A stretch of 64,000 nt of DNA, from contig JABYQQ010000003.1 of the NCBI GenBank assembly GCA_022605405.1, positions 1,860,001 through 1,924,000 of the forward strand, given 5' to 3'. Source of the stretch: Earliella scabrosa (Eukaryota; Basidiomycota; Agaricomycetes; Polyporales; Polyporaceae). The translations under genes and the position numbers were made by a program. Position 1 is the first letter of the stretch. Each line of letters begins with the position of its first letter. A model generated the notes under the pieces. The model worked only from the letters and a program-made list of their open reading frames with translations. It ran no database searches and was not told the DNA's origin. This document shows positions 46,927 through 58,649 of the stretch, one piece after another.

Positions 46927-47407
46927 TACAGCACCGCCACGGCCCACCGCCGCCGAGACTGAGACCGAGACCGAGACCGACACCACCCCTCAGCGAGGAC
47001 GCCCCCAACATATGAAGCTTGACGCCGACACCAATAGCTCATGCTGCTGACAGCTGGTTCTGACGGTAACCAACAGCGATACCGACACGCGCCACCCTGA
47101 CACCGACGAGCAGCGTCGACAGCTCGCCAACAGCCGATACCAACACCGACAGCTCACGAGCTCGACAAGTCAGAGCGCGATCTCGACAATCTGCGATCAA
47201 CATCGGTAGCTCACGACCCCGCCGACGGCCGACATGTGGAGGATTGGTGCGGGTTTCTAACCAGTGGCGGCCCTACATGCAGTATTCTAAGCAGATCCGC
47301 AAAGTCTCGTTCAAATTCACGTCCATGGATGTAAAGTAGTACACATAGATGTAATAGTACATTCGGATCAAGCGCTGTGCGACGGTTCATCACAGCCCAC
47401 CAACCCT
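46927..47407. other. Degenerate repeat flank and 3' region of the 1027-aa gene
   Basis: Continues the imperfect GACAGC/CCGACA-type repetition to about 47210. The remainder should be 3' UTR of the minus-strand gene ending at 47408. No gene seen. Confidence 0.4.
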
Positions 47408-50400
47408 TCAATCCCTCTTGCTGAAGAGGCGGTGGAATTTACATAGAAGGTGTTCAGTCATCACAGGATCGAACGTGACTGTCGCCTTTTCGGCCGACGT
47501 GAGCTGGTCAGACAGATAGCGATGAACACCAATGAACGCGTCGGCTACCTGCTTGTCCGACGACGATTCTACGACAAGCTTCGCAGTGACCAGTCCGCGG
47601 AATGAGCCTTTCCTGTGCTTTGCGACACGTTGGGCAATCTCCGCCGGCGTTGGTTTCGTAACCGTCCCAGAGTAGCTCAAATCCGCAGCAACAAGGTACT
47701 GCGTCAATGTGCCAAACTGAGATAACCCGGCCTTGGAGAGCCAGTCCAGGCAGTCGGTAAAAGGTATTCTGCGCTTGCCGAATCCTTTGCAGAAAGCGTT
47801 CCAGTCGTCCTCCGCTACGAAGAAACGGTCGACGGCCGTGGGGTTCAGAAGAAGTTGCTCTCTGCCAGGTTGGTAGGGACCGTAGCAGGATGGATTGACG
47901 AAATGTGTTGCGGGGAGCCTTGACGAGGTGAAGGAGAATATCGCCTGCCGCCATCGGAGGCCATCTTCGAAGAAGCCTGAGGAGTCGTTGCGGATGAAGG
48001 GAGTATCGAAGTGAAGGACGCGCGACACGATACAGCTAGCGAATGCCCCCTTGCTTTTGATGTTCTTCGGGTGCCCGGGACCGGACAGAGACGCGAGTCG
48101 ACGCCTGGTTGGTGCGTGCTCGCGGAAGGGCAGCAGAAAATCCAATCTCTCCCAAACCCGCCTTTGAATGCTAGTGCCTGCGGTGGGCATGCCTTGCTGA
48201 ACCAACGGGATCAACTCTCGCACAAGCGATAGCAATTTCTCGTGTCCAGCCACGACTTCCGGTGGACTACTCGAGGCGGCGATACGGGACTTGCTACTCG
48301 GCTGCATGGTCCGTGCAAGGCTGGCGTGAACGGGTAAGAAGAGCGGGTAGTTTTCTGGCTGGATAGCTCCGACGGTGGCGATATCGCAGGGAGGCTTCAC
48401 AGAACACGCAGCGACAGCCTGGGAGAAGCGGTTCATGAGATGACGTTCGCCCGAGCCCTGAACAGCAATTTCCGTGGTCGCGAGTGCGTTCAGGAAGGGT
48501 GTGAGCATATCGAGGGAAAGACTGGTGTGTCGTGCTCGACCTTCTCGGAGAACGCGGGTTTTGATCTCCCGAAAGATGTTCCACACGCCGTCCAACAACA
48601 GCACGTCCAGGGTTCCGCTGGCCTGGATAAGGTGCATGACGAATTGCGCTCCAAGTAGGTCGGTCAGGTGAGGAAAGGCCAGCCATTGCCTGATAGCCCG
48701 AGTCACCTCCCAGCAAACACGCTCTTCGAGGAGTGCGATGGTGCCACGCGTCGACGATATCTTGAAGGAGGGAGCAAGCGGGGCGAGAGACATAGACGTG
48801 GAGGATGCAGGGAAGTACGAGTGTGCATGAAGAGTGCCGCCTTTCTTGGAACGGACGATTGAGTATGCGTCCGCGACGAGACGATGTAGCCAGTCGGCCT
48901 GTTCGGGCCTGTCTCGGAGGCGATTCGAGCCGATCGCGGGGTCCATCGAGAGTGCGTGAGCGATTTTCCGCGCGCGAACTGCGCACTCCTGTCCCAGCCA
49001 GTGCCACGACGCGGCGCTTGACAGCATGAGGGTGCGACGGGCTTGTGCGAGCGTCAGGTGAGAGAATTCAGTTACTTTCGTGCGTCGCTCGACTGCGGGC
49101 CAGAGCCGAGACACCTTGACGGCAAATTCTGCTGACCGCCGTTCGTCTTCGTGGAACGCTTCCACAAAGTCTCCGACCACGGCTTCATCATCTTCAACGT
49201 CAGGCTTGGCCTGCTTCGCGATGGTTACGGCGTGGGCCATACGACGAAGCTGTTCCTTGATCGGGCCGCTTCGGAATAAACGCAATACGTGCTCGTATCC
49301 TATCAAGGGATCAGCGGACCATGCTGCAGCGTTGTGAGACCTCACTAACCTTCATCTGCTTGCGTGACAATGTACTGGTTTCCGGTCGCCTTGCGGGACC
49401 CTGCCACTTCGGCCACTCCTTCCTGCGGCGGTAGCTGCGTATCGCAGCTATTCTCCTCAAGGCGGCGGCCCTCCCTGACGGTACCTACTTGTCGTGTCGG
49501 TCAATGTTGATCACGCTACAGAGATTAGAGAACCGAACCTGAGTGAGTGGCATCCCGATTCCGATTCAGATCTACGATGTCGGCATCATCACCGGTGAGT
49601 GATTCGCTCTCGTCGAACTCAGACGCGATGTCATCTTGACGGGCTTTCCGGGTGATTCTCCCGCCGTGGGCGAGATCGCCGGACCAGTCTGAGTGCTCGC
49701 TAGGGAAGCAAGTCGAGTCGTGGCTGGATTTTTCCGCGTTTCGGTCTCCCTCACAACTTGCACTCGAATCCGCGTCATCCTGGTCGTCCCGATGCGACAC
49801 GATGGCGTGGCCTACCCTGGAGGTAGTGCTGTACTCCTGGATCCTGTGGAGCGGTACTCGACGTCGCTCAGCACCTGGGAGATAATACGAGTCCGGGAGC
49901 TCGTCGGCGATAAACGCGTCGCTACCGGAATCGGATGCATCTTCGGAGTCATCAACTCCGGCAGCGGGCATGACCTTGTCGCTGGATACGTATTGCAAGT
50001 CGCCAGACCGGCGACATGATACAGCTTCGACGTCCGCGTTCTTGTTGTCGCGATCTACGGCCGCATGTTGATCGTCATCTTCGCCCGCGTCGGTGGGCTT
50101 CAAGTTGTCTTCATCCGTATCAATGGGATCGTCCGAATCCGAGTCCGAGTCCGAGTTCGCGGCGGCCCCGTCCTCGTCAATGTCCGCGTCCGCGTCCGCA
50201 TCGGTGAGCTCGATATCCCCCTCCGTGTCAGTGAACTCGATACCACCCTCCGCATCGATGTCCCCGTCTGTGGCAATGTCCTCGTCCGCGAACGTGTCCC
50301 CGGCCGCGTCCACGGATTCGAAGTCGGCATCCGTATCGGTGGACTCATCCGCGTCCGTGTCGGATTCATTGACCCAGCCGTACGTCGGACCGTCTAAGCG

Positions 50401-50595
50401 CAGACTTGCGTCGACATCGTCCCGGCGTAAGGTCCGCCTATTCCCGCCAGAACGTGAGAGCAGGTGGGCTTGTTGATGCCCATCTGCGGGCCCTTCTGAG
50501 TGGTCTTCATCACGTAGAACATCAGATTCCGACTCGGAGTCGGTTTCATCGGATGACAGCGTTCGGCGTGATGCTGGTGGCAGAGGGGTGGACAT
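47408..50595 (-). CDS. 1027-aa protein, acidic N-terminus, unknown function
   Basis: Three minus-strand exons (50595-49539, 49484-49350, 49299-47408) encode 1027 aa. Residues 1 to about 350 are disordered and very acidic, with runs such as 'TDADADADIDEDG' and 'NSDSDSDSDDPIDTDEDN', and few hydrophobic residues. From about residue 380 the chain is ordered and mostly helical ('YEHVLRLFRSGPIKEQLRRM', 'LAQARRTLMLSSAASWHWLG', 'LEERVCWEVTRAIRQWLAFP'), ending with a region containing 'WRQAIFSFTSSRLPATHF' and 'RKGSFRGLVTAKLV'. I do not recognise the family. Introns of 54 and 50 nt keep the frame. An acidic disordered head on a helical body is common in nuclear chromatin-binding proteins, but this is inference. 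The gene ends the tandem pair with the TET/JBP-like gene 184 bp upstream. Confidence 0.68.
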
Positions 50596-50779
50596 GGAGA
50601 GTTCGACGTTGCGCGTCGTGTCTATTCAACAAACGGATGACTCCGGGAGTCAATACACGATGACGCTAAGCATCCCTTCCCTTTCCTACGCACCGCTTCT
50701 CAACCTTCTCTTCTTGATTGGAGCACCTCCACCGCCATCCTCTGAGTCGCTTTGTATACCTAGATGGAAAGTCAGGATC

Positions 50780-52831
50780 TCAAGAATCTCGCCCACGGAT
50801 AGACTCGCCTTGCTTGCGCTTCTTGAGAGGTTGCATGTTATCGGGCTGAGTTTTCCCCGAGGAGACTGTGAAGGTCATGAGCGCATGCCGCAATCAACCA
50901 GAGGGATAGTGACTAACCTCGTTTGCGCTTATTCAATAACGGAATGAACTTGGATTGCCGGTCCTTATGTTCCTGCCAGAGATCTACCGTTTCGGCTCGA
51001 GTACATTCTAGTCGCGTCGAGCGCAACGTGGATCCAGGATGGAAGTCCCATGGCGCGGCCTCAACCCGCCTTCCCCGATCCATTACGGAGAAGCAGCGGC
51101 TGAGCATGCGGTAGTCGACTTGGAGTTGTACAGAAGGGGGTACCTGGCGCGCGAAGAAACCAATCTGCTGGCACCACGTTTGATACCACCATTGCAAGTA
51201 CGCATCGGGCGGACTAAGCCATGCGCCTTCGTTGAACCAAGTTGCAGCCCCCGTCAAACTTGGAGTGTGGTCGTACCTAAGACAACGTTACTTGCAGCTC
51301 TAAACGTATAGGGATAGACGCTTACTGAGGTTGAATGGCTTCGGGAGGTACATTCCAGGCTTCTCCTGTTGCCGTGGCCCCTACCGCTAGTCGAGTTGCT
51401 CCATCAAAAGCGCCAGCTGGGGGATACATGACGCCAGCGATGCGGGTTGAGGAAGGATGCAGTGGGACGTTAAGAGGCGCGATTGGAGGGAAGCCGCCGT
51501 GGTGACGAAGCCCGGAGAAACAAGTGATCACTAGACCCTCTTGCTCTATTAAACCAGCTTCAGCCATGGCATGCGCACGATGCTAGTATGACGAACCTAC
51601 GGCGACGCCTAACTCCCCGATAAGGAAATAGCCTGGATGTACCCCTTTGGAAAGATGGTTGGACGTCACCATGCAAGTTATTGCCCCGGGCGAGTCTTTA
51701 CGATCGATATGTTTTCCTGCAAATGCACCGAGGTCCACTTTGAATGCATCGACTGTACCGCGTTCAGCGCAACGACAAGGAAAGGATGCTCAAGGCGACT
51801 AACTTGGACAATCATCACGCCGCTTTGTAGCGGAGACGTTCAGCTGCATGTTTGGAAAGGCGTAATTCTGGATGTGCCCGATGCGCGGCAGATTGATAGC
51901 TTCCGCCTGTCTCTCTAGCGGCAGGGTCAAGCGGCGCGGAAGATGGCCAAGAGCATACACTCCAAGGGCTGCACATGCCTGTCGACCCATGCTCAGCAAC
52001 CCCTTAACGGATAAAGCGAAGGGCCCTTACTTCGACGAAGGATTGTCGCAGTTCTTGATGCCAGTGTTCGCCGTTGTGAATTTTGATGCCAGGAGCGGGT
52101 GAGCTGAGGTTGCGCTGGGCCTGGTAAGATTGCACCAGCGTATAGCAGCGATCTGCCTTTTTGATGTTCTTCGCGCGGTCGCTGCGTTCCCAACGAATGC
52201 CACCCTCCCAGACGCCACCAACCTTCCGGGCCTTCGACGAGCTGCACTGCGCTATCGGCCCGATGAGGTCTTTGCTGACAACGTGCATGCGGCGCGCGAG
52301 GCGTTCCGGAAGCATATCCCTGTAGGGCACGGTAGAGAGTGAATGGGCATCCGGTCTGGACGTTGGAGAGCGAAGAACTTACTGAGGGACGACGCATATT
52401 TGTAACTCGTCTTTCATAGCGTCTCCATCACCCCACATGTCGCGGGAGAAGATGTAAACTCCCGGGCCAGCGATGATGAAACCTGCTATTCGTCAAATCG
52501 CCGAAAAGACTCCTTGTGTGGCAGACTGACCTGCTTCCCGAAGAGCCGATGCAGTACCGTCGGGAAATATTTGAGACTTGCAAAACTTCCAATATTCTTT
52601 CATAGCCTTGGGACTGCTGTCTTGGAGAGCGACGATAACATCGGTGACGCCAACGATCCCGTCGAGCTGTGGGTGGACAGGCTCGCGGAGTCGATACAGT
52701 TCAGGCAAGAGGGGATGCCGTCCCGGTAGGGCAATTCTGTCGCCGTCAGGACGGACGGCGCGTGGACGCGATTGAGCTGCAGCAGGGGTGAGTCGCAAGC
52801 AGACTGGGATAATGAAGCACGTACCTGGCAT
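50780..52831 (-). CDS. Probable TET/JBP-type 2-oxoglutarate/Fe(II) dioxygenase
   Basis: Nine minus-strand exons (52831-52825, 52776-52531, 52482-52383, 52319-52031, 51978-51804, 51716-51597, 51545-51326, 51276-50918, 50865-50780) encode 533 aa. The dioxygenase core reads 'RIGHIQNYAFPNMQLNVSAT', then 'KHIDRKDSPGAITCMV' with the HxD iron pair, 'PGYFLIGELGVAV' and 'FSGLRHHGGFPPIAP' with the distal His. This is the pattern I know from TET/JBP-related proteins expanded in mushroom genomes, where they are often linked to KDZ-type transposons; TET/JBP enzymes oxidise methyl groups on DNA bases. The N-terminus holds 'VTDVIVALQDSSPKAMKEYW' and the C-terminus is basic (LLNKRKR, LKKRKQ), possibly nuclear. 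The start is inferred: exon 1 would be only 7 nt (ATGCCAG). Alternative upstream starts exist. Confidence 0.65.
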
Positions 52832-53898
52832 ATTGAGATACGATGGCTGGAGTAGCTGGCGATTTGTAGACTGATCTTGGGAAGTGCTGTGGAAGAGCGA
52901 TGTCAGGAGGCACCCGTACAGGGCAACCCTTATAAGTACGCCGACAAGGGGCGGCCCCTTGGTTCCTGACGAGACTCCAGAAGTACACCCTACAGCAAGC
53001 ATGAGTGCGGCGGGGCTCGATTGACAGCTCGCGCGGAATGACAACACCTTGAGTGCTGAAAGGCATCCGCGCGGATGCATAATTCGAGCGGCGATCATCA
53101 GCGCATCCGCTGAGAGAGCAGATTGGGGGTATTGGGAAAGATTGTCGATGCCATCGGCATCGACAACTACTGCTGCATTGCCGTCACAGACCCTCTCGCA
53201 GAGGATGCGGACGACACCGATAGGAGCTACACCAAAGCAGACGAGCTCACAAGGGACGGCGGAAAGGGACTCTTTCCCGACAGAAAGGGGCAGAATGGCG
53301 GATACGGTCGATAGCCGCACATCCGCCCCGCTATGACGGTTCGGCCCGCCATAGCCTCCTCGGATCGACGTCACGTATGCTTGCAACAAACGGAAGATCT
53401 TTAGGGACGCAGCTGCTATCATCCCTTGTCTTGGTGTAGTGGGGGCAGCTCACTCACCGCAATTCGCGCTCGTTAGGCAGTCGGCGAACGAAGCAGACGA
53501 GAACGACAGTTGTATTACAGACTGAAGTATAGACGATCACACAACTTCTGCCGTAATGCTTGTCAGAGACAGTTCGCGAGCGCGGATTCACCTGCAACTG
53601 ATGTTAGTTCCGAAACTCCGCGATTGCAGGACGATACTCAGACTGAATGAGTATAGCGTGCTTGATTCCCGTCCGTCTCCCCTCCCTCAAACCCATCACC
53701 GAGCAGACTTGAGCGTTGACGCTATCGTGAGTCGCCATGCGCTTGGACATCGCTTGTGCGGGGCTCCGTGACCGTGTCCTGACTCTCCTCCCCATCATTC
53801 AAATTGCCCTTGGAAGGTCTTCCACCGTGACCTTCTGGATGCGGGGAGACAGGACGTAAAGACGTGCATCTCATTCTTCAGACGTCTTGTTCGTCTGT
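52832..53898. other. Upstream region of the TET/JBP-like gene
   Basis: The minus-strand frame stays open for about 590 nt upstream of the chosen start but its composition looks non-coding. It contains an 11-bp inverted repeat (53142-53166). A CTTCCACAG acceptor just upstream of the start suggests an intron in the 5' leader. Confidence 0.35.
53142..53166. repeat. Perfect 11-bp inverted repeat with 3-nt loop
   Basis: TTGTCGATGCC-ATC-GGCATCGACAA, about 310 bp upstream of the TET/JBP-like start. Could be a binding site for a dimeric regulator or chance. Confidence 0.6.
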
Positions 53899-56149
53899 CT
53901 ACGGCACATCCGAGCTGGCAATGAGCTTCGGCAGCGACTCGGGCGGGATCGAGAGAGTCGAAACGTCTGACACAGGTTTGTTCGGCGCGGACGTGGACGT
54001 GGACGGCGAGGAAGGTACCGACACACGACAATGTACACAGCCTCCTGTCGCGCTGCCAGAAAGCGCCGACAACCAGAGGACGAAGACGGACAGTGGCGCG
54101 CGCGCCGGCGGCCCTACCCCTGAGCGAGTGCCCGAGACGAAAGGCTGGTGAACCGACGGTAAGCCAAAACCCGAAGCGAAGCAGTGGTGGTACAGATGAT
54201 ACAAACGGGGTCATGGGGCATGTTGTGCGCTGTCGCCGATGTTGCATTGGGACGGTGAGACGAGCGCGGGCGAGTAGGCGGGTCAGAGCATGGGTATGTG
54301 GGCGTCAAAGGACAGCACAGTGGCGGGCGGGTAGGACAGACGTGGGGGATAAGGAAGGGAAGACCAAGGATCGAGAGCATGCGAGGAGCGGCGAATAGGT
54401 CAACGGTGTTCGGCGGGCGATGCGATGGCGATGCGAACGCCCGTCGATGCGTGTGATGCGAGGGAATGACGATGCGGGCCGTTGGACGACGGCGAGGACA
54501 TGCGCGGGGAATTGAGGTGTCCAGGTACCGACAACGGGTGTATGCGTGATGTGCGATATTGACATGATAAGGATGCTTGCAGGGGATATGACCATGACGA
54601 CGCCTCGCCCGCCGTCCATGGCATAGCCTCGCTGCTCTTAGTGGCGCGCACTGAAGAAGAGGGCTCCTCGACTTCAACCTTGCGCTCGACCCCGTCGACA
54701 ACTCTAAGCTCTATCCGCTTCTCCTTCTTGGGGGCAACCCGCATGATCACATACGGGTAGGTGTCCGAGGAGTAACTGCATGTACGCGCTGGCGAGGACG
54801 TCAACATCGAGGACGAATGTATGTACAACACAGTAACTCACTAGGTGGGGGGCGAGTCTTGCCAACAGTAGGAAGCGAGAAGGCAGCGGCCCGGGCCGCC
54901 TCGAGCTCGTCCTCCTCGCTGTCTCCATGGTGTCGACGCTGGCACTACTGCTCTGGCGACTGGGAGACTGAGCCCATCGTACTGAGCACAGCGCTCTGGC
55001 TGCTCCAGGAGGTACCAGAGCTGCCGTCGATGCTAGGCGCGCTGGAGGAGACACTTCCCGAGCAAGCGCGGAGCGAGTCGAGCCAATGGCAGAATTAGAG
55101 TGTTTGGTCACAGCGAATGGAGTTTCGGAGCGCCTAGTGAATGACGCAGAGAACTGAGAGTAGAGCTCCTGAGTAGAAACGTCGACCGTGCGCGAGGGGA
55201 GGGAGGAAGTCGAAGCGCTAGGCTTCACCTCCGCAGCAGGTTTGCCCTCGCCCCGCGTCGAGTGCACGCCGCTCGAGCGATGGGGACTCGCAATGCACAC
55301 GCCGTACGCGCTGTCGGCGCGGGTGAAGTCGCGCGGCGGCGCGAAGTTGTGGACACTTGCACGCCACGCATTGGAGCCGTCTGTCCAGCTGGGGATGGAC
55401 TTGTTGACGTCCTCAGACTCGCTGTGTACAGGGATGCCCCAAGAAGACTGGCTGGGCCTCTCATGACAGAGGGTAGCTTGGATGCGACGAGCAGCCATCT
55501 TGCTGCCACCCTCCAGACGAGGAGCCGACCGTTCGTCGGTGGACTTGTTGGACTTGCGGGTGAATGGGGGACGAGGAGGAAGGGGCACGAAGCCGCAGAT
55601 GGCGGAAAGATGCGAATACACATCTGCATCTGCATCGCCCTCGCCTACAGGTGCGTGTGCCATAGCAGGGGTGGTGGTGGAGGAGACGGGAAACGCGACT
55701 CGTACGTCGCGCGTCAAGTTCTCAGAGAGACGCGACCACCATCTTCCGCGTTGGGGTCTCCCGGCAAGCTCTCTCTCCTGGAATGCAATGTTGATGTTGA
55801 GGGCGCGCGCCGGACTGCGATGTAAGCTCTGAGTTGTTGAGACAAGAGGAGACGAGGAAGATGGAGACGAGGTCGAAGAGGAGCACACGGGAGAAGATGC
55901 CCTACGAAGAGGAAAGGAACACGAGTTCAACATTGACGCACACAGCGCCTGCGCATCGGATCCCGGATCGGGCGGACTGAGATGCGCGCGCAAGCGCCTG
56001 TATTCGTCTCCCTGGACCCTTCCTACCACCACCTCCTCCTCACCGAGCGTTCGCTCACAAAGCAAGAGTATCCCTAATATACTAGACCTACGCGAATTTG
56101 TCTCCGAGTCCTTGAGCGCCCCTGCTTGCGTCCACAGAGGCTCGAGCAT
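53899..56149 (-). CDS. Putative multi-exon gene, frames not fully resolved
   Basis: The firmest part is on the minus strand around 54970-54620. It reads 'GDSEEDELEAARAAAFSLPT' with 'VGKTRPPP', then after a 53-nt intron (GTGAGT...GCCAG, about 54837-54785) 'CSYSSDTYPYVIMRVAPKK' and 'RIELRVVDGVERKVEVEE'. Both phases agree. Upstream, from an ATG at 56149, a frame stays open for over 1 kb and looks plausible in parts ('DVSTQELYSQFSASFTRRSE'), but it switches frame near 55060-54930. A 44-nt intron (GTACGA...GCCAG) could bridge this, or there may be an indel. Downstream, a Ser/Pro-rich frame with a hydrophobic segment ends at 53899 and may be the C-terminus. No family recognised. Confidence 0.38.
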
Positions 56150-57209
56150 GGACGACCTCGACGAGCCTCGCACGGTCACCACGGGATGCGACGACCTGAC
56201 AAGGATCCCCGAGTTGACTCTGGGCTACCGCGCCCGGGCTACTGCGCGAGACTCAGGAACGTATCAGTTCAGGCAGCTCCCAGCACGTGCATACGAGTGT
56301 TGTCGACAATGCTGTTCTCGACGACAGAGCCTCCTCAGGCGCCTCTCCAAGCACATCGGTACCGGTGAGAAGCAATATGTATTGTTGTACGTGCCTGCAT
56401 CGATTAGGTCCCTGCCTAGCATTCACTTCAGGTCGCAAGACTGCATGGCAGCAGATGCAGGACGAGGGCAGAAAACGGAGATGACATCCCCGGCTCCTCT
56501 GTCGGCTTCTGCTTATCCTCTCCTCAGTCTTTCGCTGTCTCGTCACGCTCCTGTGGTGGGATCGCCGCGCGCACGTGCAACACTGGTATTCAGGCTCGCC
56601 AGCAATTGCTCTGCAACCGCAGCCGGCTCAACGCGACTGACCGCATGGAGTAGCAACGGCGCCGTCCAAACGATGCCCCAACACCCTGTCGGCAAGCAGT
56701 CCATTTCGCCGTGGTTCATCTACCGTCCGGCGACTCACAGTACCTTGATCCGGCTTCGTAGTCGCCTTATTGAACCACTCTACAAAGTGATCTCGTATCG
56801 TCCCGCATGCGAGGAAGACCCAGAGAGACGCCGCCGACCCCCTCCAGGACCTTATGGACGCCGTCTGGGACCCTATGTACGTACCATGCGCGTACGAACA
56901 GAACAGAAACATAAGAGCCATTCTACACATCTCTCGTCTGATTGCTGCAGCTGTGTCGCGCGCCGCGCTCTCGTCGACTCTTGACGACAATTATCGATTT
57001 CCTTCGGACTACGTGTCGGACCGCGGACTTGATAGGCAAGAGCGAGAATTACACAGAGACTCATCTATGGTGATCGTGAGGCCCTCTCCTTCGCCTTCCG
57101 GCAAACTCGATAGGCTCGATACCCCGGCCCAAGGCAACAGCGATACAAACGAACGATTGTGCTACTACGGCGGTAGCGGAAGGACCGGCAACAGAAGCCT
57201 CTCGTCTCC
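56150..57209. other. Intergenic region, no supported gene
   Basis: A 279-codon plus-strand frame from the ATG at 56148 overlaps the start of the minus-strand locus head-to-head but has shadow-like composition (Arg, Ser, Pro) and no splice support. Otherwise nothing recognised. Confidence 0.35.
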
Positions 57210-58649
57210 TCAAGCCTCGGACAACGTAGCTAAGTTGTCTTGCAGGCGTTCCATCAGCATTTTGCCCAACTAGATAATGCCTTCGTCAGCTCAGCGAGAT
57301 CCACGGAAGTCATACGCGTACCTTCAATGTGGAATTGAGTATACCCTGTAGCTTGTGGTATTCCTCGTAGGCGTCTACAAAACGGTCGAGGTATATGTCA
57401 ACCCCGTGGGGACCGCGAACCACGGCTGGGGATTTGGCAAGCGATTGGAGCTCCTGCACGATGTGAGATAGGATGACGTACTAGGATGGCAATCTAGAGA
57501 CGCACGTCAAACTGGCCCGTCACGCTGTCGATTTGTGGACGTAAAGCAGTCACAGCCGTAATCAGCTCATGGTATGCGAGCAGATCTTCGTCGAGGAGCG
57601 ACGAAGGGACCGAACAACCGCTGATAGCGAGCCATGTAGTCTCTTTCTGAAACGTCAACCGAGTACCCTCGTTAACCGCTGCGTCACGGATGTGCTGCAG
57701 TTCGGCGAGGCGGGCACACAAGGGTGCGGCTTCCTGTAGGAATCTGGACTTTGGGATCTTTCCAGCTTGGATAGCGTCAAGAATTTGCTCGCGATGCGAC
57801 TAGTCACAATGAGCGAGCTGTCAAATGTGATTGGTAGTAGCCGAACCTTGGTCACCAGAGCAGCGAAGTACGGAGACCACTCATTCATGATCTCCTGGAT
57901 CAACCGTTTGTATTGAACGATTTGTTGGAGTTCCTTTCGATTCCTTGGCAATGCACGATGCAGTAAAGCACGACATCTGGGAGGTAAACCACCACTTGCG
58001 AGACGAGCACTGTGAATAGTCTCCACCTGGCACATGATATTGAGCCGAGTTAATAAAACCAAATCGCCGACATCAACTCACCCGAACTTGAAGATCCTCA
58101 ACGGATGCGCAGAGAGTCAGCGCGACCTCAACTCTCTCCATGAGATTGGGCATCAAGTCGACTTGGTCGTACTTCGAGGCCTTATTCTTTGAGCCCCGTT
58201 TCGCGCCGGAAGTCTTGTCGCTATCGAAACCTATCATCTCTTATAGGACCGTACTGAGCTACAGGTCATCAAGTGGCTTACCTTGTAGTATCAAAGCCCA
58301 CTCGTTGATAGTTTCATTCTGTTCCCCACCATCGCATGCAGATCCCGGGTCGTCGTGATACAGGTTGTACAGTTTCAAAGAGAGGCGCCGTGTGCTTCGA
58401 CGCAATTCGAAACGGCGGTCTTTGTTCTCGAGCTCGAGGGTTGCGGCGACGCTGGCCGACCACGTGCTAGGGTCGGCTTCCAAAAGATAGGTAATTCGCA
58501 GTCTATAGGCCTTAGTACGACAACATGAGGAACGATGAACATTGTACTCACTTGTTCAGCGCAGAGTCGAATTCGGATGCTGCCGCGCGCAATTCAGAGT
58601 CCTTCTTGCGCACTTGAACAGCAGCGTCTAAAGTGGTTATAGCGGCCAT
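57210..58649 (-). CDS. Helical protein of unknown function
   Basis: Seven minus-strand exons (58649-58552, 58502-58282, 58230-58082, 58026-57847, 57799-57506, 57453-57322, 57269-57210) encode 377 aa with consistent phases. The protein is almost entirely predicted helical by eye, with heptad-like segments ('DAAVQVRKKDSELRAAASEF', 'RKELQQIVQYKRLIQEIMNE', 'FVDAYEEYHKLQGILNSTLK'). It looks like a scaffold or septation/kinetochore-type coiled coil, but no family is recognised. The ATG follows directly after CAG, so it may be internal: upstream exons could begin at an ATG near 59445 ('MSRSGTKAHGTYTKQVEAG' after splicing), which I could not connect. One internal linker is Lys/Ser-rich. Confidence 0.6.

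Noticed and set aside
46826..47050. Plus-strand Thr-Asp repeat protein
   Set aside because: The open frame is produced by the hexanucleotide array; no coding sequence outside the repeat supports it.
51583..51600. 18-nt intron in the TET/JBP-like gene
   Set aside because: Too short; the GTTCGT donor with the AATAG acceptor gives a 51-nt intron and a better match to the dioxygenase core.
52356..52382. 27-nt intron in the TET/JBP-like gene
   Set aside because: A downstream acceptor (CCCTACAG) gives a normal 63-nt intron in the same frame.
52832..53422. N-terminal extension of the TET/JBP-like protein
   Set aside because: The frame is open but its sequence looks non-coding, spans an inverted repeat, and is cut by a good acceptor (CTTCCACAG) before the chosen start.
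56112..56984. 290-codon plus-strand frame
   Set aside because: Overlaps the opposite-strand locus, has shadow-like composition and no splice or family support.
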